Source: VXNE01 sp965206615
Lineage (GTDB): Bacteria > Pseudomonadota > Gammaproteobacteria > Pseudomonadales > Azotimanducaceae
Direction of reading: 5' to 3'
DNA length: 64,000 nt
NCBI GenBank assembly: GCA_965206615.1
Contig: OZ242219.1
Coordinates: 62,001 to 126,000 of the forward strand
Positions 52,789 through 61,386 of the stretch are shown in pieces. The notes beneath the pieces are model-generated. The model was not told the origin of the DNA. It worked only from the letters and a program-made list of their open reading frames with translations, and did not search any database. Position 1 is the first letter of the stretch. Every line of letters starts with the position of its first letter. Made by a program: the position numbers and the translations under genes.

Positions 52789-54730
52789 CGACGAAGCGCC
52801 GGTAGGCTCCGCCCCGCTCGCGCATCAGTTCGTCGTGGCTGCCGGTCTCGATAATGCGGCCGCTTTCGATGAACAAGATCCGGTCGGCCGAGCGGATGGT
52901 GCTGAGCCGATGTGCGATGACGATGAGCAGACGCTTCTCGCGCTCGGCGTTCAACGCTTCGATGAGCGCGTTTTCCGTCTCGGGGTCGAGCGCGGCGGTC
53001 GGCTCGTCGAGTACCAGGACGGGCGCGCGGCTCACGAGACCGCGGGCGATGGCCAACCGCTGTTTCTGACCGACCGAAAGCGTTGCGCCGGCCTGCCCGA
53101 GCCGCGTCTCGAAGCCGCTCGGCAGCGCTTCGATGAAGTCGAGCGCTCCGGCGGTGTGCGCCGCGGCTTCCACTTCGAGAGCGCTCGCGGCAGGATTGCC
53201 CATGCGGATGTTGTTGGCGACAGTGTCGTCGAACACGACCGGTTCCTGAAAGACGAACGCGACGTTGTCGCGCACGCAGTCGACCCTGAGCGCGGTCAGG
53301 TCGACGTCGTCGAGCAGCACGCGCCCCGCCAACGGCTGGATGAACCCGGGCAGCGTGTAGGCGAGGGTCGACTTGCCGGCGCCGGTGGTGCCGACCAGCG
53401 CGATCATCTCGCCGACGCGGCCCTCGAGGCTCACGCCGTCGAGCGCCAGCGTGCCGTCCGGATACCTGAAGGAAACGTCCTCGAGCGCGACGCGACGCGC
53501 GGACTCGGGCAGCCGGCGCGTGCCGTGGTGGTCGGCATCGACGCGCATGTCGACGATGTCGAACACGCGCTTCATGCCGGCCACGCTGTTCTGCAGGTTG
53601 AACCACAGCGCACCCATGGCGCCGGCCGTGATCGCGATCTGCAGGAAGAAGCCGTACAGCACGGAATAGTCGCCGGCGGACATGCGTCCGTCGATGATCG
53701 CGTTGGCCACGTCGTAGAAGACATAGAACGTCAGCCCGAGGATGACGATGCCCTGCAAGGCCGCGAGCAGCAGGTTCATGAGCTCATAGCCGCGGAAGCG
53801 CTTGAACGACTGTGCGCTGTCGGCCGCGAACGACTCGCGCTGCCTGGCGTTCGCGCCGAGGCTCTGGACGGCGGCGATGTTGCTCATGCCTTCTTCGACC
53901 GTGGCCGTCGTCGCCGCGCCCGCCTGCCGGCTCGCGATGGAGCGTCGCCGCGTGATGCCCGTCATCAGGAGCGTGCTCGCGAGCACCATGGGCGCCGCGA
54001 GCCACGCCATCGTGACCACCGACGGCAGGACCGAGAAGCTGTACTGCGTGGTCCAGATGACGATCGCCATCGCGTAGATGCTGACGAGCGGCGTGACCAG
54101 GATGTCGTAACACACCCGCGAGATCGACGGCGTGTCGTACATCACGCGATACACCGCATCGCCGATGCTGGCGTCGGCGAACCGCGTCATCGGCAACGCC
54201 ATCAGGCGGCGGTAGAGCATCGAGCGCAGATCGTGGTTGATGCGATGCGTGGCCCGCAGCTGATAGCGGTACTCGTAGAGCCCGAGGAGGCCCCCCACGC
54301 GGCTGTCGGAAACGTTCGCCTGGTTTTCGCTCTTGGTGGCGGTGTCCAGGCCCTCGGAAAGCTCGCCCTCGGCGCGGTCGCCGGCGGCGCCCTGGCCGAA
54401 TGCGCCGATCAGCACGATGCCGACGAGGCTGATGCCGACGGTGGCCCAGACGATCTCAAACGGCGTGAGCCCGACCATGAGATCGAGCAAGGGCTGCGCG
54501 TAGGGCGGATACGGTGTCGGCGCGGTGCCGACCGGCATCCCCATCACGACGTGATCGACCAGGATCTTCAGCGGCCAGGGCAGGATCAGGACCACCGAGA
54601 CGCCGACCAGGCTCAGGGCGAGCTTGACGGCGATCTGTTTTCGGTACGGCAACACGAAGGTCAGTGAGCGTGCGATCAGCGAGAGGGTCTCGCGCGTGCC
54701 GAACTCGCGGCCATCGGGCATGTCGCTCAC
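52760..54730 (-). CDS. ABC exporter half-transporter (second of a pair)
   Basis: A 656-residue fusion of a six-helix membrane domain and an ATP-binding domain. ABC motifs: Walker A GTTGAGKSTLAY, Q-loop FVFQEPVVFDDT, signature LSVGQKQRLAIARGL, Walker B VLVLDEPTAALD with catalytic Glu, and switch VIAHRLST. A loop of about 80 residues between the first helices (AEGELSEGLDTATKSENQAN) is unusual. GTG 54730 overlaps the stop of the upstream exporter gene by four bases (GTGA); ATG 54721 is an alternative. The two products probably form a heterodimeric MsbA/LmrCD-like exporter. Cargo unknown. Confidence 0.9.
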   Translation of the reverse strand: MSDMPDGREFGTRETLSLIARSLTFVLPYRKQIAVKLALSLVGVSVVLILPWPLKILVDHVVMGMPVGTAPTPYPPYAQPLLDLMVGLTPFEIVWATVGISLVGIVLIGAFGQGAAGDRAEGELSEGLDTATKSENQANVSDSRVGGLLGLYEYRYQLRATHRINHDLRSMLYRRLMALPMTRFADASIGDAVYRVMYDTPSISRVCYDILVTPLVSIYAMAIVIWTTQYSFSVLPSVVTMAWLAAPMVLASTLLMTGITRRRSIASRQAGAATTATVEEGMSNIAAVQSLGANARQRESFAADSAQSFKRFRGYELMNLLLAALQGIVILGLTFYVFYDVANAIIDGRMSAGDYSVLYGFFLQIAITAGAMGALWFNLQNSVAGMKRVFDIVDMRVDADHHGTRRLPESARRVALEDVSFRYPDGTLALDGVSLEGRVGEMIALVGTTGAGKSTLAYTLPGFIQPLAGRVLLDDVDLTALRVDCVRDNVAFVFQEPVVFDDTVANNIRMGNPAASALEVEAAAHTAGALDFIEALPSGFETRLGQAGATLSVGQKQRLAIARGLVSRAPVLVLDEPTAALDPETENALIEALNAEREKRLLIVIAHRLSTIRSADRILFIESGRIIETGSHDELMRERGGAYRRFVELQVGPNAV

Positions 54731-56640
54731 GCCGCTTGCCCCGTCTCGGCCTCGACGAACTCGCGGTAGACGCGCGTGGAGGCGATCAGTGCGTCGTGTG
54801 TCCCCTGCGCCAGCACCCGCCCGTCGCGCAGGTACACGACGTGGTCGGCCTGGCGAATCGTCGACAACCGGTGCGTGATGAGAAAGATGCAGCGGTTCTC
54901 GCCCCAGCGTTTCAGGCTCGCGAGCACCTGGAGCTCGGTCTCGGCATCGAGCGCGGCGGTCGGCTCGTCGAGAATCAGGATCGGCGCATCCTTCACGACG
55001 GCCCGGGCGATGACGATCCGTTGCCGCTGGCCGCTCGAGAGCTTCGTCGCGCGCTCGCCGAGCGGCGTCTCGTAACCGCCCGGCAGCTGCTCGATGAACG
55101 CGTCGGCGCAGGCGACCCGCGCCGCTTCGGCGACCGCCTGGGGTGGGGCGTCGGGCACGGCAAAGCGAATGTTCTCCGTCACCGTGTCGGAGAACAGGAT
55201 GTTCTCCTGGGTCGCGATGGAGATGCGGCTGCGCAGGGAGTCGATCGTGACCCCGCGGATGTCGATGCCGTCGATGGTGATGCGCCCGCCGTCGGGGTCG
55301 GCGAGGCGCAGCAGCAGCGACATGAGGGTCGACTTGCCGGTGCCCGTCGGCCCGACGATGGCGGTCACCGTGCCGCGGGGCGCGGTGAGGTCGACCCCGG
55401 TGAGCACGGGCCGATCCGGCAGATAGCCGAAGGCCACACCCTCGAAGCGTACCGTGTCGCGGAACGCCGGCAGCGCGATGGCATCGGCGGCGTCCTCGAC
55501 GTCGGGCTCGAGGTCGAGAATCTCGAACACGCGCCCGAGCCCCATGGCCATGTCCTGGGCGCGGCCCCACAGGCTGATCAGCGCGCGGATTGCGCCGAGG
55601 CCGTCGTTGGCGCGGGAGTTGACCGCCGAGAACGTGCCGAAATTCCAGACCGCGAACCCGAAGCCCAGCAGGATGCCCTGCGCGAACGTCGCGGCGGACG
55701 CGTTCGACCACAATGCCGCGAGCGACTCGACGGCGAGGATCGCGAGTCCGATCACGGCGAACGCGAGAATGCCGAGCACCGCAAGGGACACACGCGACCG
55801 AAACGCGGCCTCGAGCGCGTTCCGCGAGCGCTCGTGAAAGCCCTGCGTACGTTGCGGCTCGGTCCCCGTCGCCTTGATGACGCGCACGCCGAGCACGCTC
55901 TCCTGGATCCAGGACGTCAGCGCGCTGTTGCGTTCGCGCGCGCGTTTGAACCGCGTGCGCAGGCGCGACGAGAAGAGATAGCCGAGATAGAGAACGGGCA
56001 GGACCGTGACGGCGAGCAGCGCGGCAAGGATCGGCTGGAACGCCGCGACGACACCCACTCCGAGGAGGTAGCGGCCGAGGAACATGATCGGTTCGATGAA
56101 GATCGAGCGGATGATCGCCGTGACCATCGCGCTGTCCTGGTACACCCGATAGATGGCGTCTCCCGTCTCGGCGTTGGCGTGAAACGTGAGCGACTGCGCC
56201 TGCAGCCGGTCGACGAGCTGCACCCGCATGTGCTGGTTGATCTGCTGGAAGATCCACATGCCGTAGTAGTTGAGGACCAGCCCGCTCGGGATGGCCACGG
56301 CCGCGAGGACGATGGCCAGCTCGAGCGTCGGCAACAGGAGCGCGCGGCGCGCCTCGACCGGGAGGGCCTCGACCTCGACGAAGACGGCGGGATCGAGCGA
56401 AAATAGGAAGGCCGCGATGGCCCCGATAGGCTTGCCTGCCAGCACTCCCGAGGTGGCGACGCCAATCAGCAGGAACCCCAGGAATGCTGTCACCAGCGCA
56501 ACCGCCCCGGACGCCGACAGGTACGCGACGAGGTGCCGGAGCAGCGGGCGAATGAACGGCCACGTACGCAGGAAGATGCTCGCCACCCAGCGCGCGCTGA
56601 GCTGGTCGCGCTCGGTGTGCGGGAGAACGGCTACGCGCAT
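54727..56640 (-). CDS. ABC exporter half-transporter (first of a pair)
   Basis: A 637-residue exporter half. The membrane domain is in the first about 370 residues (YLSASGAVALVTAFLGFLLI, NYYGMWIFQQINQHMRVQLV, GDAIYRVYQDSAMVTAIIRS as coupling region). The ATPase shows Walker A GPTGTGKSTLMS, Q-loop IATQENILFSDTV, signature LSSGQRQRIVIARAV, Walker B ILILDEPTAALD and ITHRLST. Both halves keep canonical catalytic residues, unlike many heterodimers with one degenerate site. ATG 56640 gives a normal start; 13 codons more are open to 56679 but overlap a REP-like repeat at 56668-56692. Confidence 0.9.
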   Translation of the reverse strand: MRVAVLPHTERDQLSARWVASIFLRTWPFIRPLLRHLVAYLSASGAVALVTAFLGFLLIGVATSGVLAGKPIGAIAAFLFSLDPAVFVEVEALPVEARRALLLPTLELAIVLAAVAIPSGLVLNYYGMWIFQQINQHMRVQLVDRLQAQSLTFHANAETGDAIYRVYQDSAMVTAIIRSIFIEPIMFLGRYLLGVGVVAAFQPILAALLAVTVLPVLYLGYLFSSRLRTRFKRARERNSALTSWIQESVLGVRVIKATGTEPQRTQGFHERSRNALEAAFRSRVSLAVLGILAFAVIGLAILAVESLAALWSNASAATFAQGILLGFGFAVWNFGTFSAVNSRANDGLGAIRALISLWGRAQDMAMGLGRVFEILDLEPDVEDAADAIALPAFRDTVRFEGVAFGYLPDRPVLTGVDLTAPRGTVTAIVGPTGTGKSTLMSLLLRLADPDGGRITIDGIDIRGVTIDSLRSRISIATQENILFSDTVTENIRFAVPDAPPQAVAEAARVACADAFIEQLPGGYETPLGERATKLSSGQRQRIVIARAVVKDAPILILDEPTAALDAETELQVLASLKRWGENRCIFLITHRLSTIRQADHVVYLRDGRVLAQGTHDALIASTRVYREFVEAETGQAA

Positions 56641-56667
56641 GTCGCTATGCCGCGCCCAATTCGAAAC

Positions 56668-56692
56668 GGGACGCCACAAGGGCGCCCCCTAC
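56668..56692. repeat. REP-like palindrome, family A
   Basis: GGGACGCCACAAGGGCGCCC, then CCTAC: nearly the same as the unit at 27722-27746. It sits between the exporter operon start and the esterase stop. Confidence 0.65.
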
Positions 56693-56719
56693 GTCCCGAC
56701 GGCCCCTGGGGTTCGACCC

Positions 56720-57733
56720 TCACGGCAGCGCGCCCCCGAAGTCGACGGTCTCGAAGTGAAGCTGGTTAGGCACACGCGGCGCATACCGGCCGGAGCGCTT
56801 CGCGTTGGCCAGATGGCGCTCCGCCTCCGCGTCGGGCCCCTCGGGACGCAGCGCGCGCTGGAAGAAGCCGAACACGTTCGCGAGTCGGCGCGGGATCGAG
56901 CGCCCGGTGTGGGCGGCGCCGCGGATCAGGTGGTACTCGTGCTCGATGGCGGCGTCGAAGAGCAGGCGATGCACCAGCTCGGCGCCCAGGAACGTGAGGT
57001 TGGCGTCCTCGTCGCCGGCCTCGACCAACAGCTGCAGGCCCGAGTCGCGCAGCCGGTCGGCGCTGTCGATGATGATCGTCGGTGGATGGCGGGCCCGCCA
57101 GTAGGCGGTGTCGACCGGATTGCCGAAGCGCCACTCCAGGAAGCGCATGGCTCCCGGGCCGTACGGCGTCACGTCCAGGTCGGCGAAGGCGGTCACCGGC
57201 GGGAATCCGGGTTCGAGGGCCGCCGCCGCGACGAACGTCTCGGGGTTGCGCAGGGCGATCCGCAGCGTGCCCTGCCCGCCGGCGGAGGCGCCGCCGATCA
57301 GCGTGCCCGCCCGGCCCTGCGCGACGTGGTAGCTGCCGCGCACGTGCGCAAGCAACTCGCCGAGGAGGAATGTCTCCCAATCGTTGCCACCCTCCTTCCA
57401 GTCGATGTAGTAGGAGTTGCCGGTGATCGGGGCGACGACCACGATGGCTTCGATCGTGCCCTCGTCCCAGGCGCGCTCCAGATGGGAACGCAGACGGCGC
57501 TCAAGTTGATTCTCGCCGCTGCTGCCGCCGTGCAGCCAGAGGAGTAGCGGGTACGGCTCCGCCCGCTCCGGGTCGTAGGCTGGCGGCAGCAGGAGGTCGA
57601 AGCGCGCGTCGCCGGGCACCAGGTCGGTGGCCACACTGTGGTGCGAGAGCACGGACTCCTGCGCGCCGCTCGCGGCGGCGGCCAGCACGGCGACCAGCCA
57701 CGGGAAAGCGGTGATTCGTGGGACGCATCGCAT
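56720..57733 (-). CDS. Exported esterase-like alpha/beta hydrolase
   Basis: A 337-residue protein with a signal peptide (FPWLVAVLAAAASGAQ). YPLLLWLHGGSSGENQLERR supplies the oxyanion region, GTLIGGASAGGQGTLRIALR the nucleophile elbow (G.S.GG, Ser near residue 145), and LIRGAAHTGRSIPRRL the catalytic His. The fold is of the esterase D/S-formylglutathione-hydrolase type found in many secreted esterases. ATG 57733 follows GAGGAG. Substrate unknown. Confidence 0.82.
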   Translation of the reverse strand: MRCVPRITAFPWLVAVLAAAASGAQESVLSHHSVATDLVPGDARFDLLLPPAYDPERAEPYPLLLWLHGGSSGENQLERRLRSHLERAWDEGTIEAIVVVAPITGNSYYIDWKEGGNDWETFLLGELLAHVRGSYHVAQGRAGTLIGGASAGGQGTLRIALRNPETFVAAAALEPGFPPVTAFADLDVTPYGPGAMRFLEWRFGNPVDTAYWRARHPPTIIIDSADRLRDSGLQLLVEAGDEDANLTFLGAELVHRLLFDAAIEHEYHLIRGAAHTGRSIPRRLANVFGFFQRALRPEGPDAEAERHLANAKRSGRYAPRVPNQLHFETVDFGGALP

Positions 57734-57761
57734 GGCCGGGGCTCCTCGCTCGCCGCGCAAC

Positions 57762-57840
57762 ATCTTAGGCTATCCGTCGTCCGCTCGTCGGGCACTGGCC
57801 CTTGTGCGCAAAACGCGGCACGTATTCCTGCTGCACCGGT
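57762..57840 (+). pseudogene. Relic of a second FecI-type sigma factor locus
   Basis: Bases 57813-57838 are identical to 61813-61838, the part of the ECF sigma gene encoding TRHVFLLHR. Bases 57762-57790 (ATCTTAGGCTATCC and onward) resemble the leader of that gene at 61346-61375 (ATCTTAGGGTATCC). In the intact locus the two anchors lie 467 bases apart, here 51. So a related sigma gene lost about 416 bases, then decayed. Confidence 0.65.
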
Positions 57841-57853
57841 TCGGGGGACTACC

Positions 57854-58082
57854 TGTGTCCCGATTCCACGGTGCACCGCGCCTGTGTCCCGACTCCACGG
57901 TGTGTGTCCCGACTCCAACGCCGCGGTGTGTGTCCCGACTCCAACGCCCCACCGACGCGGTGTGTGTCCCGACTCCAACGACCCAGACTCCAACGACCAA
58001 ACGACTCGGTGTGTGTCCCGACTCCAACGCCCCGACTCAAACGCCGCCGACTCCAACGCGATTCCACGGTGCCGATTCCACG
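57854..58082 (+). repeat. Irregular array of TGTGTCCCGACTCCAACG units
   Basis: TGTGTCCCGA(C/T)TCCA(A)CG(G) starts at 57854, 57883, 57903, 57929, 57963 and 58012, with extra partial units (GACTCCAACG, GATTCCACGG) to 58082. Spacing of 20-49 bases is irregular. The core GTGTCCC also marks the repeats near 52560-52690. No gene is seen from 57734 to 58157. Confidence 0.75.
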
Positions 58083-58157
58083 GCGCTGTGGCATGCTCGA
58101 CGAAGTCGAGTTGGTCCGTCGCGTGGCGGCGCGAGCATTTGAGCGGGAGGCGCAGGC

Positions 58158-59366
58158 ATGGCAGTCGCAGACGCGGTGGACGAACGATCGCGCACGGAAA
58201 CCATCCCGGGCGTGAGCGGCCATTGGGACGTCGATCTGGATTCCTCCTACGGGGCGCTCCAGCTCGTCTTCGACCTGACGCAGACCGGGAGCTCCGTCAC
58301 CGGGACGGTGTCTGGCAGCATGTTCCAGCCGATGGCGATCGAGGCCGGTTCGGTATCCGGCGACCGGGCGCAGTGGCAGGCGAGCGTGACGGAGCCGATG
58401 GCCATGACGCTCGAGTTCCACGTCGCCTTCGACGGCGACTCGGTGACAGGGGATGTGAAGTTCGGGGAGTTCGGCGACGGTACGCTCTCGGGCGCGCGGC
58501 GCGGCGGCGCCGATGCGGCCGCCGGTTCGGCCGAAGGGGTCGTCTCCCCGGCGGTCCGGATCAGCGAGACACTGCCACCGGAGGCGATCTCCGCGGAACT
58601 CCTTCCCGTGGTCGAGGAACTCGGGCTCGTGGAGAACTGCCGGCAGCTCGCGGCGGAGGGCTGGACAGTCATCGAAAACGCGGCCGATGCGGTGTTCTTC
58701 GAGCGTCTGCGCAACACGATCCTGGAGACGACCCCGGACTCCGGAAGCCGCATGCGGCTGCTCGACAAGGAGCCGGTGTTCGCGGAGGCCGCGCTGAACG
58801 CGAGCGTGATGGCCATGGCGGAGTTCTCGGTGGGCCGCGGCTTTCTCATGGGCAGCCTGATCGGCACGGTCCGGAACGCCGGCGACCCGTCCACACCGCC
58901 GCACTCGGACCAGGACATGTTTCCCGCTCCGTTTGCGGAGCACAACATGATGCTGACGGCATGCTGGGCCTGCGACGACTTCACGAAGGAAGGCGGCGCT
59001 ACGCTCGTCATGCCGGGCACCAAGCGCTTCCGGCGCCACCCGAACGACGCGGAGTCGGCCGACCTGTCGAACGCCATCGCGATCGAATGCCCGGCAGGGT
59101 CCGTCGCGCTCTGGGACGGCAGCGTCTGGCACGGCAACTGGCCGCGTTCCATCCCGGGGCAGCGAGTCGTCCTTCATGCCACCTACTACCGTCTCCTCAT
59201 GCGGCCTGGCGAGAACTATTCGGACGCGGCCGACCGCCTCGTCGAGACCTGGGGACCGCCGATGTCCCAGCTCCTCGGCCGCGACGACTTCCTCTACAAG
59301 AAGAACTTCGACTACGTGAAGGACTACGCCATCTTCATCAGGACAGTGAATAACGCCAAGACCTGA
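58158..59366 (+). CDS. PhyH-family dioxygenase with extra N-terminal beta domain
   Basis: A 402-residue protein. Residues about 15-115 form a beta-rich domain (VSGHWDVDLDSSYGALQLVF, then GSSVTGTVSGSMFQPMAIEA, then DSVTGDVKFGEFGDGTLSGA) reminiscent of small lipocalin-like or secreted beta domains; I cannot name it. Residues about 140-400 are PhyH: CRQLAAEGWTVIENAADAVF, HxD in TPPHSDQDMFPAPF, GGATLVMPGTKRFRRHP and distal His in GSVWHGNWPRS. The PhyH part resembles the deleted gene at 21934. ATG 58158 follows GGGAGG. It is 19 bases before an SDR gene, likely one operon. Confidence 0.86.
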   Translation: MAVADAVDERSRTETIPGVSGHWDVDLDSSYGALQLVFDLTQTGSSVTGTVSGSMFQPMAIEAGSVSGDRAQWQASVTEPMAMTLEFHVAFDGDSVTGDVKFGEFGDGTLSGARRGGADAAAGSAEGVVSPAVRISETLPPEAISAELLPVVEELGLVENCRQLAAEGWTVIENAADAVFFERLRNTILETTPDSGSRMRLLDKEPVFAEAALNASVMAMAEFSVGRGFLMGSLIGTVRNAGDPSTPPHSDQDMFPAPFAEHNMMLTACWACDDFTKEGGATLVMPGTKRFRRHPNDAESADLSNAIAIECPAGSVALWDGSVWHGNWPRSIPGQRVVLHATYYRLLMRPGENYSDAADRLVETWGPPMSQLLGRDDFLYKKNFDYVKDYAIFIRTVNNAKT

Positions 59367-59385
59367 GACCGAGAAGGAGACAGCC

Positions 59386-60150
59386 ATGCAACTCGACTTT
59401 ACCGACAAACGCGTCCTCGTCACCGGCGGCACTCGAGGCATTGGCCGGGCGATCGTGGAGGCCTTCCTGCAAGCCGGCGCACGCGTCGCCGTCAACGGCA
59501 GCACCGAGGAGACGACGGGCAAGGCGGTCGCCGAACTCGGCGCCGGCGACCGCGTCATCGAAGCGCCGGGTTCGGTCGGACCCGAAGCGGCGTGCCAATC
59601 GATCGTCGATGCAGCCGTCAACGGGCTCGGGGGCCTCGACGTGCTCGTCAACAACGCCGGCATCGGGGCCGGCGGGCCGGTCGAGAAGACCGAGGAGGCG
59701 GATTGGGACCGCGTCCTCGACGTCAATCTCAAGGGCGTCTTCTTCATGACCAAGCATGCTGCTGCCCATCTTCGGGAGTCGGGCGGCAACATCGTCAACG
59801 TGGCCTCGGTGCTCGGCCTCGTCGGCACGCCGTACGGCTCGGTCTACGGAGCGTCGAAGGCCGCCGTCATCAGTCTTACGCGATCTCATGCTCTCGAATT
59901 CGGCAAGGCCATTCGCGTCAACAGTGTCGTACCAGGCGGCGTCGACACGGACATGCTTCGAAACCTCGCGCTCCGCATCGCCGACAGTGTGGAGGCGGGC
60001 TACGAGATCCTCGCCAGGGACTGCAAGGCGCAACGCCGCATCGCCGACGCAAGCGAGATCGCCGGCCCGGTCCTGTATCTCGCATCGGACCTCGCCAGCT
60101 TCGTGACAGGCGCCACCCATGTCGTCGACGGCGGCGAGGTCATCGACTGA
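59386..60150 (+). CDS. Short-chain dehydrogenase/reductase (SDR)
   Basis: A 254-residue classical SDR. NAD(P) motif TGGTRGIGRAIVEAFL, NNAG motif in DVLVNNAGIGAGGPVEKTEE, active-site Ser in NIVNVASVLGLVG and YxxxK in SVYGASKAAVISLTRSHALE, then VVPGGVDTDMLRNLALRIA and VTGATHVVDGGEVID at the end. ATG 59386 follows GGAGA. It directly follows a PhyH dioxygenase, so it may oxidise the alcohol that enzyme makes (inference). Confidence 0.93.
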   Translation: MQLDFTDKRVLVTGGTRGIGRAIVEAFLQAGARVAVNGSTEETTGKAVAELGAGDRVIEAPGSVGPEAACQSIVDAAVNGLGGLDVLVNNAGIGAGGPVEKTEEADWDRVLDVNLKGVFFMTKHAAAHLRESGGNIVNVASVLGLVGTPYGSVYGASKAAVISLTRSHALEFGKAIRVNSVVPGGVDTDMLRNLALRIADSVEAGYEILARDCKAQRRIADASEIAGPVLYLASDLASFVTGATHVVDGGEVID

Positions 60151-60390
60151 CGCGAAGTCCTGGTCCGCAAAGATGGGCCGTGTGCTCTCTGTTCGTTCGT
60201 CGGGAGCAACATGCGTCTGGGCTCAAGTAGGCGAAGTCCCACCGCACTCGGAGCGATTGCCGTCTATGGGTCGGTCGGATTCGCATTCAGACTTTGCCTA
60301 CCTGTTCGAATGCGGATGTGGGCGAGGCCATGCTACGGTTGGCTGCAAAGGGCCGGGTGGCACGGCCGCATACGATCGCGGAGCGTCGTC

Positions 60391-60513
60391 ATGAAGGAGC
60401 CTTCAGCCGGGGAGCGCGAGGGGGTAACCCCTCGCATGAAGCAACCTTCAGCCGGGGAGCGCGAGGGGGGAACCCCTCGCATGAAGGAGGAGCGCGAGGG
60501 GGTAACCCCCTCG
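60391..60513 (+). repeat. 45-bp tandem repeats with internal palindrome and ATG
   Basis: Units start at 60391, 60436 and 60481 (the last truncated), each beginning ATGAAG(G/C)A and ending in the palindrome GCGAGGGGGTAACCCCTCGC (or close variants). The unit length is a multiple of three, so each ATG is in frame with the Uma2 gene. Confidence 0.8.
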
Positions 60514-61299
60514 CATACAGGAGGAGCGCGAGGCGATATCCCTCGCAGGAAACCGGAGCTTCCAACCGAGGATCCGCTCTATCCCAGTTCCGACGGCCTG
60601 CCATTGGCTGAAAACGACTGGCAGCTCACGGCGATCCTGGGCGCGCTGGACGTCCTGCGTGGTCACTTTGAAGACCACCCGGACATCTACGTCTCCGGCG
60701 ACCTGTTGATCTATTACGAAGAGGGCAATCCCGCCAAGTCCGTGGCGCCGGACGTCTTCGTGGTGCTCGGAGCGCCGCAACACAACCGGATGACCTACAA
60801 GCTCTGGGAAGAGCCGAAGGCCCCGGACTTCGTGCTGGAGGTGGCGTCGCAGAATACCTGGAAGCAGGACGTCGGTCCGAAGCGCGCGCTCTACGCCGAA
60901 CTCGGGATCCAGGAGTACTGGATGTTCGACCCGAAGGACGAGTACTTCGACCCGCCCCTGCTGGGATTGACGTTGCAGGACGGTACGTATCGCCCCCTCC
61001 CGGCGCGCGCCGAGGGGGGGCGACGTACGCTGAGCAGTGCGGTGCTCGGGATGGACCTGTGGATCGAGGACGGCAACCTGCGGTTTCGCGACGCCGCGAC
61101 CGGGGAGGTCTTCCGCACCTGGTCGGAGCATCGTGTCGCCCACCGGCAGGAACAGGCCGCGCGTGAACGGGAACAGATGGCACGGGAAAGGGAGCAGACC
61201 CTGCGGGAACGGGAGCAGGCCGCTCGCCTTGCCCTGGAAGCCCGCGTTCGTGAGCTGGAGGCACGGCTCCGGGAGGCAGAGTCTCGCGACGCGCCCTGA
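60391..61299 (+). CDS. Uma2-family (PD-(D/E)XK nuclease-like) protein
   Basis: A protein of about 302 residues if translation starts at 60391. After the repeat-encoded N-terminus comes the Uma2 domain (about residues 50-240): YVSGDLLIYYEEGNPAKSVA, PDVFVVLGAPQHNRMTYKLW (Asp) and APDFVLEVASQNTWKQDVGP (Glu-x-Ala/Ser, Lys), then YAELGIQEYWMFDPKDEYFD. The C-terminus is a charged coiled coil (REREQMAREREQTLREREQA). Uma2 proteins have a restriction-endonuclease fold; their function is largely unknown, and they are often multi-copy in repeat-rich genomes. ATG 60436 or 60481 could equally be used. Confidence 0.85.
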   Translation: MKEPSAGEREGVTPRMKQPSAGEREGGTPRMKEEREGVTPSHTGGARGDIPRRKPELPTEDPLYPSSDGLPLAENDWQLTAILGALDVLRGHFEDHPDIYVSGDLLIYYEEGNPAKSVAPDVFVVLGAPQHNRMTYKLWEEPKAPDFVLEVASQNTWKQDVGPKRALYAELGIQEYWMFDPKDEYFDPPLLGLTLQDGTYRPLPARAEGGRRTLSSAVLGMDLWIEDGNLRFRDAATGEVFRTWSEHRVAHRQEQAAREREQMAREREQTLREREQAARLALEARVRELEARLREAESRDAP

Positions 61300-61386
61300 A
61301 GGAGTTCCGTTGCACGGGAACGCCGCCGGTGCCGATGGACTACGGATCTTAGGGTATCCATCCTCTCGCTCGTCAGTACATCGACT

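Noticed and set aside
52835..56406. Two long plus-strand frames opposite the ABC exporter genes
   Set aside because: His/Gln/Asp-rich shadows; both minus-strand genes have complete ABC motifs.
57854..58082. Possible CRISPR array
   Set aside because: Unit starts are 20 to 49 bases apart, the 'spacers' are 2 to 30 bases and partly repeat-like, and no cas gene is in the window.
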